Assembly: GCA_009469665.1 (NCBI GenBank) | Contig: SSTB01000180.1 | Location: 1 to 23,673, forward strand | Direction of reading: 5' to 3' | Length of the DNA: 23,673 nucleotides | Source of the DNA: Azonexaceae bacterium | GTDB taxonomy: Bacteria; Pseudomonadota; Gammaproteobacteria; Burkholderiales; Rhodocyclaceae | Part shown: piece after piece, positions 20,564-23,673 of the stretch | Layout of the letters: every line of letters begins with the position of its first letter | Position numbering within the stretch: the stretch's first letter is position 1 | Notes under the pieces: generated by a model | Told to the model about the DNA's origin: nothing | What the model saw: only the letters and a program-made list of their open reading frames with translations | The model's database searches: none | Translations under genes and position numbers: made by a program

Positions 20564-21409
20564 TCAGGGCGCCAAGTGGGTGGCCCCGAAGCGTTTGAAG
20601 ATGGCGGCGATGGTGCCGTCCCGGACCAGTTCCGCCATGGCGCCTTCCAGAGCGGTGGCGAGGTCCGGGGACTCGGCCTTGACGGCCAGCCCGAGAGGCC
20701 AGCGGGAAATGGTCATTTCAGGCAAGGCCGCGGCATCGAGGGTGAAACGGGTGTCGCCGGCCAGGGCGCCTTCGAGTTCGGCGCGGTTGGCCAGAACCGC
20801 GGCTACGGAGCCCTCGCCCAGGGCGCCGACCGCTTCTTTCACCGTCTTGAAGTGCACGACGTTGTCCCGCAGGCGGCCGCGCAGGACGCTCATGAGGAAG
20901 GAGTCGGCCATGCTCTCGCCCTCGACGGCGATCTTTTCCCGGGTGAAGACTTCAAGGGCCACGGCGGCGGAGCCGGTTGGCGCCGGAACCCGGGAAGCGA
21001 CCCGGGCCATGGCGACGGTTTCCATATGGTAGGGGCCGAATATCCTCACCTTGTCGTTGGCGTCGGAGAGACGCTTGTCCACCGGGACGTGCAGCATCAG
21101 GTCGGCCGGGTCTCCGCGCAGGTAGTGGCCCTTCCACACCATGTTGCGCAGGTCGTCGTTCATTTCTTCCCCGGCATTGAATCCGACGATGGAGGGGACC
21201 AGCCCGAGCTTGGCGGCCAGGGCCTTGCCGATTTCCACGTCGATGCCTTTCTCGGCGTCGGAATAGGGGGCGAAATTGTTGTAGACGGCGATGGACAGGC
21301 GGCCGCGCTTGCGGATTGCGTCGTACTGTTCGTCAGCCAGGGTGGGCAGGGGGGCCGCGAGGACGAGGGCGGCAAGGGCGGTGAGGAAATGGCGGCGTTC
21401 AAAAAGCAT
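20564..21409 (-). CDS. Periplasmic substrate-binding protein, SBP family 3 (possibly quinoprotein-associated)
   Basis: 281 residues. A signal peptide (MLFERRHFLTALAALVLAAPLPTLA, cut near 25) leads to an SBP_bac_3 fold: RLSIAVYNNFAPYSD and KGIDVEIGKALAAKLGL match the usual start of amino-acid-binding proteins. DDLRNMVWKGHYLRGDPADLMLHVPVD and KVRIFGPYHMETVAMA replace the standard amino-acid pocket motif. I associate this variant with binding-protein homologues beside PQQ-dependent alcohol dehydrogenases (MxaJ/XoxJ-like role), but that is recollection, not proof. No ABC permease or ATPase gene is near. The ATG has CGGAGA 7 nt upstream. It follows the branched-chain-type binding protein in the same direction after 179 bp. 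Confidence 0.85.
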   Translation of the reverse strand: MLFERRHFLTALAALVLAAPLPTLADEQYDAIRKRGRLSIAVYNNFAPYSDAEKGIDVEIGKALAAKLGLVPSIVGFNAGEEMNDDLRNMVWKGHYLRGDPADLMLHVPVDKRLSDANDKVRIFGPYHMETVAMARVASRVPAPTGSAAVALEVFTREKIAVEGESMADSFLMSVLRGRLRDNVVHFKTVKEAVGALGEGSVAAVLANRAELEGALAGDTRFTLDAAALPEMTISRWPLGLAVKAESPDLATALEGAMAELVRDGTIAAIFKRFGATHLAP

Positions 21410-21588
21410 GGGTGTCTCCGATCCTGGTACGAGTGAGCCGCTGGACGGCTTCGGGATTTTCCCCTTTCCCGCTCGGTCGGGCAGGGGATAGGGAAGATTT
21501 TAGGCAATTGGGCGGCAAGGGGAAGTCCATGAGGGAAATCGGGGCAAATTGCCTGCGGCCCCGGGAGACACTCTGAGCCGCCCCGCCT

Positions 21589-22725
21589 TCAGCGCAGCGC
21601 CTTGCCCTCCCGGCCGACGAAGGTGATATCCACGAAACGCGACCCCACCCGGTTGTCTGCCGAAAAGCGCAGCTTGAAGCCACCCAGGTCCGTGTCCAGG
21701 GCGGCGAGGGCCTTGTGCAGGGCGGCCGGGCCCGGATTGGGGCCGGCATTGCGCAGGGCCTCGATGAGGGCGCGGGTTCCCACGTACTCCTCGAAGCTGG
21801 TGTAGGAAGGTGCCGACCCCGGCGCAAAGCGTGCCAGGGCCCCCTGGTAGTCCTTGACCACGCGCAGGTGGTCGTTGAAGGGCGAGGGCATGACCTGGGT
21901 AATCCCCACCCCCCGGGCACTGTCTCCCGCAACCTGGCTCAACTCGGCCGCACTCACCACCGAGAGGCTGAACATCTGGGTGCCTGGATATTCCGCCAGA
22001 TAGGCCTTGATGAAGGCGCCCACCGGTCGCACGATACCGACCAGAATCACCGCCTGAGGCGCTCCCCGGGCGATGCGGGCGACGGCATCGGCCACCGCCT
22101 CGGTGTTCTTTTCGTAGCTGCCCTTGCTCACGATCTGGAGCTTGTGGCGGGCCAGAGCCTTCTCCACCCCGGCCAGCCCCGCCTCGCCGAAAGCGTCGTT
22201 CTGATGGAAGACGGCGATACGCTGGATGCCGGTATTCACCAGTTGTTCGACCATGGCCTCGGTCTCGTCGCCGTAGCCGGCCCGGATGTGATAAATCCAA
22301 GGGTTGAAGGGGGTGCGCAGCGCTTCGCCGCCGGTGTAGGGCGCCACCAGGGGGACGTTGCTGCGGGAGAGGATGCCGTTCTTCAGGAGTTCCGCGATGT
22401 TGCCGGTCCCTGCGTAGCCCACCAGGGCCACCGCCCTGTCGCGCTCGACCAGTTCCTCGGTGAGGCGCAGGGTCTCCGCCGTGCGGTAGCCGTCGTCCTT
22501 CACCACATGTTTCAGGGGCCTGCCATGCACGCCCCCGGCGGCGTTGGCGGCATCGATCGCCAGACGCACGCCCAGCACCATCTCCTTGCCCGTCCCGGCC
22601 AGGCTGCCGGAGAGCGGAGCGCACTGCCCGACGATGAGGGGTTCGGCAGGGCTGGCGCCGGCGAGGGTCAGGAAGGCCAGGCCAAACAGGGCCGCGAGGA
22701 TTCGGCAGGGGCGGGGGAGATTCAT
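21589..22725 (-). CDS. Branched-chain amino acid-type periplasmic binding protein (Peripla_BP_6)
   Basis: 378 residues. Signal peptide of about 27 residues (ending GASPA), then the Leu/Ile/Val-binding protein fold: PLIVGQCAPLSGSLAGTGKEMVLGVRLAIDAANAAGGVHGRPL is the family opening, VALVGYAGTGNIAEL the ligand-side loop, and IAVFHQNDAFGEAGLAGVEKAL the second domain. No livHMGF transport genes are adjacent, so it may serve a sensor or act as an accessory protein. The ATG has CTGGAG 7 nt upstream. Its promoter region coincides with the left end of the inverted-repeat element at 22754. Confidence 0.9.
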   Translation of the reverse strand: MNLPRPCRILAALFGLAFLTLAGASPAEPLIVGQCAPLSGSLAGTGKEMVLGVRLAIDAANAAGGVHGRPLKHVVKDDGYRTAETLRLTEELVERDRAVALVGYAGTGNIAELLKNGILSRSNVPLVAPYTGGEALRTPFNPWIYHIRAGYGDETEAMVEQLVNTGIQRIAVFHQNDAFGEAGLAGVEKALARHKLQIVSKGSYEKNTEAVADAVARIARGAPQAVILVGIVRPVGAFIKAYLAEYPGTQMFSLSVVSAAELSQVAGDSARGVGITQVMPSPFNDHLRVVKDYQGALARFAPGSAPSYTSFEEYVGTRALIEALRNAGPNPGPAALHKALAALDTDLGGFKLRFSADNRVGSRFVDITFVGREGKALR

Positions 22726-22753
22726 CGGGGCTCCAGAGGGATTCGGGGGGACG

Positions 22754-22777
22754 GCATTATCCTAGAAACCTCAGTTG
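22754..22777 (+). repeat. Left terminal inverted repeat
   Basis: Reads GCATTAT then CCTAGAAACCTCAGTTG. The following seven bases ACCGCTT are shared with the solo copy at 16682-16705 but not with the right end. Confidence 0.85.
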
Positions 22778-22975
22778 ACCGCTTATTGATGCCTGGAACC
22801 TTCTGCCCACGAACTGCGTGGCACTCCGAATCACTCACCCATTGGGGGGCACCGCTACGAACTCGCTGGCGCATCCGGGCGGGCGCCTGGCTTTGGCGCT
22901 CCTCCTTGCAGGCATCAGCCTGCCGCGTCGTCGCTTCGCGCCAGACACCCGCCCGAACGCCCCAACGGGCTCGTC

Positions 22976-22999
22976 CAACTGAGGTTTCTAGGATTATGC
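22976..22999 (-). repeat. Right terminal inverted repeat
   Basis: The minus strand reads GCATAAT then CCTAGAAACCTCAGTTG, differing from the left end at one base. Confidence 0.85.
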
Positions 23000-23015
23000 A
23001 ATATGGAAGGGTCGT

Positions 23016-23037
23016 GGGCAATTGCCCCGGCCGGGGC
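23016..23037. promoter_or_regulatory. Two overlapping perfect palindromes upstream of the cytochrome gene
   Basis: GGGCAATTGCCC (23016-23027) overlaps GCCCCGGCCGGGGC (23024-23037). They lie about 110 bp upstream of the likely -10 box. They could be operator sites or a structured element; no regulator can be assigned. Confidence 0.3.
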
Positions 23038-23141
23038 TGACGGGCAGCGCGTCGAAGGGACTAGTCCAACCGGAAGGGAAGGGGTCCGACCGATGCCGGC
23101 CGCGTTAGCCGCTTCTGCCGATATGGCGACCGGAATGGCTT

Positions 23142-23150
23142 TGCTATAAA
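23142..23150 (+). promoter_or_regulatory. Extended -10 promoter of the cytochrome c gene
   Basis: TGCTATAAA carries the extended -10 TGn followed by TATAAA. No strong -35 is needed for this class. It would give a leader of about 90 nt before the ATG at 23247. Confidence 0.5.
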
Positions 23151-23246
23151 CGCCTTGATCGGATCGGGAACTTGCGCCATTCCCGTCCAGGATATCCGGA
23201 CGCCCCAAATTCAACGCAAAATCAACGCAATAACAGGAGACAGCTC

Positions 23247-23630
23247 ATGAACAACTTCCCCCTTCGCGCCGCCGCGCTGGCGGCGCTTCTCGCCAGTTTT
23301 TCCGCCCAGGCCGCTGACGAAGTCCGCAAGGATCCCGCCATGCTCAAGCTCGCCAGCACGGCCGGCTGCCTGACCTGCCATTCCATCGAATCCGGCAAGC
23401 CCGGTCCCGACGGGCAAAAGCCCATCGGTCCCGCCTGGAGCGACGTCGCCGCCCAGTACCGCGGTAAGCCGGCAGCCTCCCAGTTTCTCACCCGCGTGGT
23501 CCTGGAAGGCTCCAACCCCTACAACAGCCACTGGCGAGGCAAGGTGAGCGGCATCGCCATGCCCCCCAACGCGGTCGCCATCACCGAAGGCGAAACCCGT
23601 CTCCTGGTGAGCTGGATTCTGGCCCTGTAG
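23247..23630 (+). CDS. Small periplasmic monoheme cytochrome c
   Basis: 127 residues. A signal peptide (MNNFPLRAAALAALLASFSAQAA, cut near 23) precedes a class I cytochrome c of about 104 residues. The heme attachment motif is CLTCH (C41, C44, H45) and the distal ligand is probably M105 in IAMPPN. GPAWSDVAAQYRG and the final helix LLVSWILAL are typical of cytochrome c551/c552-type electron carriers. The ATG at 23247 has AGGAGA at 23235-23240; an upstream in-frame start at 23172 is rejected. It is divergent from the two binding-protein genes, and what follows it lies outside the window. It may be the electron acceptor of a periplasmic dehydrogenase encoded downstream, which cannot be verified here. 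Confidence 0.94.
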   Translation: MNNFPLRAAALAALLASFSAQAADEVRKDPAMLKLASTAGCLTCHSIESGKPGPDGQKPIGPAWSDVAAQYRGKPAASQFLTRVVLEGSNPYNSHWRGKVSGIAMPPNAVAITEGETRLLVSWILAL

Positions 23631-23673
23631 GCCGGCGGGCGGGTCGGGAGCGCCCGGGCGAGGCTCACAGAAG

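Larger units (their letters stand above)
22754..22999. mobile_element. 246-bp MITE-like element with 24-bp terminal inverted repeats
   Basis: The ends 22754-22777 and 22976-22999 are inverted copies matching at 23 of 24 bases (core CCTAGAAACCTCAGTTG). No transposase is encoded. Inside, 22871-22890 pairs with 22941-22960 (16 of 20) and, in the same register, GCAGGC (22908-22913) pairs with GCCTGC (22918-22923) around an ATCA loop. CCCATTGGGG (22838-22847) also mirrors CCCCAACGGG (22960-22969). No target-site duplication could be recognised. It may alternatively be a structured RNA or REP/BIME-like repeat. Confidence 0.7.

Noticed and set aside
21515..21529. TGGACTTCCCCTTGC on the minus strand before the SBP3 gene, a possible sigma-54 site
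   Set aside because: The GG/GC spacing and TTGC fit, but the CACG part of the -24 box is absent; such partial matches are expected by chance in GC-rich DNA.
22722..23021. A 99-codon minus-strand frame through the inverted-repeat element
   Set aside because: It runs through both end repeats and the hairpin, lacks a ribosome binding site, and has no protein-like composition; not taken as an encoded transposase remnant.

Overview
The window reads as chromosomal DNA of a high-GC betaproteobacterium, most likely a member of the Rhodocyclales. This is inferred from gene content: the succinylase lysine genes dapC-dapD-dapE with prmB, a single-chain PurL of about 1,320 residues, a PEP-CTERM protein with a sigma-54-type promoter, and paired periplasmic binding proteins beside a small cytochrome c. 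No rRNA, tRNA, CRISPR array, prophage or intact transposase was seen.

Left part (1-5860): a DnaQ-type exonuclease gene runs off the left edge and is divergent from purL. Convergent to purL is a lone HicA-like small protein. Behind that is a PEP-CTERM exported protein with a rho-independent terminator downstream and a near-perfect -24/-12 promoter upstream. The central-left part (5867-11126) is a tight minus-strand operon, dapC-dapD-pilU-dapE-prmB, in which three consecutive lysine/meso-diaminopimelate enzymes are interrupted by a type IV pilus retraction-type ATPase. Start and stop codons overlap by 4 nt at pilU/dapE and at dapE/prmB.

Middle (11423-16521): a large peptide-binding-type lipoprotein with an extra C-terminal membrane helix is coupled by an ATGA overlap to a METTL25-like methyltransferase. 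A secreted protein of unknown function follows on the minus strand. Divergent from that is a GYF_2 / transmembrane / coiled-coil / glycine-zipper protein. A 300-bp gene-free stretch follows, with a solo end of a dispersed repeat and a three-unit 23-bp tandem repeat.

Right part (16826-23673): a minus-strand operon has a DEAD-box helicase (deaD), a small membrane protein and a membrane protein with a possible PH-like tail. Next are a 92-residue orphan, then two periplasmic binding proteins (amino-acid type and branched-chain type) and a divergent monoheme cytochrome c. Between the latter two lies a 246-bp element with 24-bp inverted ends and a nested internal hairpin. It looks like a non-autonomous mobile element (MITE-like) or a structured repeat, and one of its ends recurs about 6 kb away. 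This is the best candidate for something undescribed. The binding proteins plus cytochrome resemble the accessory set often found next to PQQ-dependent alcohol dehydrogenases, but no dehydrogenase gene is inside the window, so that link is inference.
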